Source: Candidatus Aegiribacteria sp. (GTDB lineage: Bacteria > Fermentibacterota > Fermentibacteria > Fermentibacterales > Fermentibacteraceae). From it: a stretch of 13,962 nt of DNA. The notes beneath the pieces are model-generated. The model saw only the letters and a program-made list of their open reading frames with translations. It was not told where the DNA came from and ran no database searches. The stretch is from the NCBI GenBank assembly GCA_021107345.1, contig JAIOSX010000283.1, forward strand, positions 1-13,962. The letters are read 5' to 3'. Numbering within the stretch: the stretch's first letter is position 1; the number at the start of each line of letters is the position of its first letter. Shown in pieces: positions 13,825 to 13,962 of the stretch. The position numbers were made by a program, and so were the translations under genes.

Positions 13825-13962
13825 GCTCCTCCTGAACTGAATGATCCGGCATAGGGTCTTGACCGGACCGTTCGCGTTGGTAGTTTTACCCGGACACAGT
13901 CTAATATACGATTACTTTATTTGTCCGGCAGGGACAGCTTGAATACTTATACGCACCGGAGG
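13825..13962. other. Upstream region of ddl with a 7-bp inverted repeat
   Basis: No gene is recognised here. On the minus strand TATATT (13903-13908) is a possible -10 box for ddl, but I find no good -35 before it. An inverted repeat, CCGGACA (13890-13896) with TGTCCGG (13922-13928), flanks this AT-rich stretch and could be an operator. On the plus strand the region ends in ACCGGAGG, a possible ribosome site for a divergent gene beyond the edge. A minus-strand frame open from the edge to a TAA at 13912-13914 could be the tail of an upstream gene, but it is too short to judge. Confidence 0.3.

Overview
The window looks like a chromosomal segment of an uncultured Gram-negative, LPS-making bacterium. 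It carries lipid A and Kdo genes (lpxB, lpxK, waaA), lipoproteins with lipobox-like signals, clear Shine-Dalgarno sites and the standard code. I cannot name the phylum. The unusual waaA layout and the many unfamiliar lipoproteins suggest a poorly sampled lineage, possibly FCB-like, but that is a weak guess. I see no RNA genes, insertion sequences, CRISPR arrays or prophage.

Left part (1-3076). On the minus strand, a partial secreted protein (1-590) follows its own promoter (671-699) and has an 11-base C homopolymer at its start. Next on the same strand is a 2H phosphoesterase (726-1268). Divergent from it on the plus strand is a two-gene unit: a DusB-like tRNA-dihydrouridine synthase (1333-2316), then a lipoprotein with a LysM-like segment and TPR-like helices (2309-3076).

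Right part (3069-13824). Everything is on the minus strand and reads right to left as one tightly packed run: ddl, threonine aldolase, Gfo/Idh/MocA oxidoreductase, lpxB, acyltransferase fused to the WaaA N-domain, WaaA C-domain, lpxK, nadB, NlpC/P60 lipoprotein, Cys-rich thioredoxin-like protein, methyltransferase, small lipoprotein. From ddl to the Cys-rich protein, neighbours overlap by 4-14 bases or sit 1 base apart. The last two genes follow after 40 and 61 bases. The run combines peptidoglycan precursor synthesis (ddl), lipid A disaccharide formation (LpxB), 4'-phosphorylation (LpxK), Kdo transfer (WaaA), a probable late acyltransferase and a cell-wall hydrolase. It is essentially an envelope operon carrying one NAD-synthesis gene.

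The most unusual point is the Kdo transferase. Its two GT-B domains are encoded by separate cistrons joined by an ATGA overlap, the second with its own AAGGAG site. The N-domain is fused behind a DUF374/LpxJ-like acyltransferase. Both halves keep the family's key motifs, so this looks like a working split enzyme rather than a decayed gene. A resequencing check would still be decisive.
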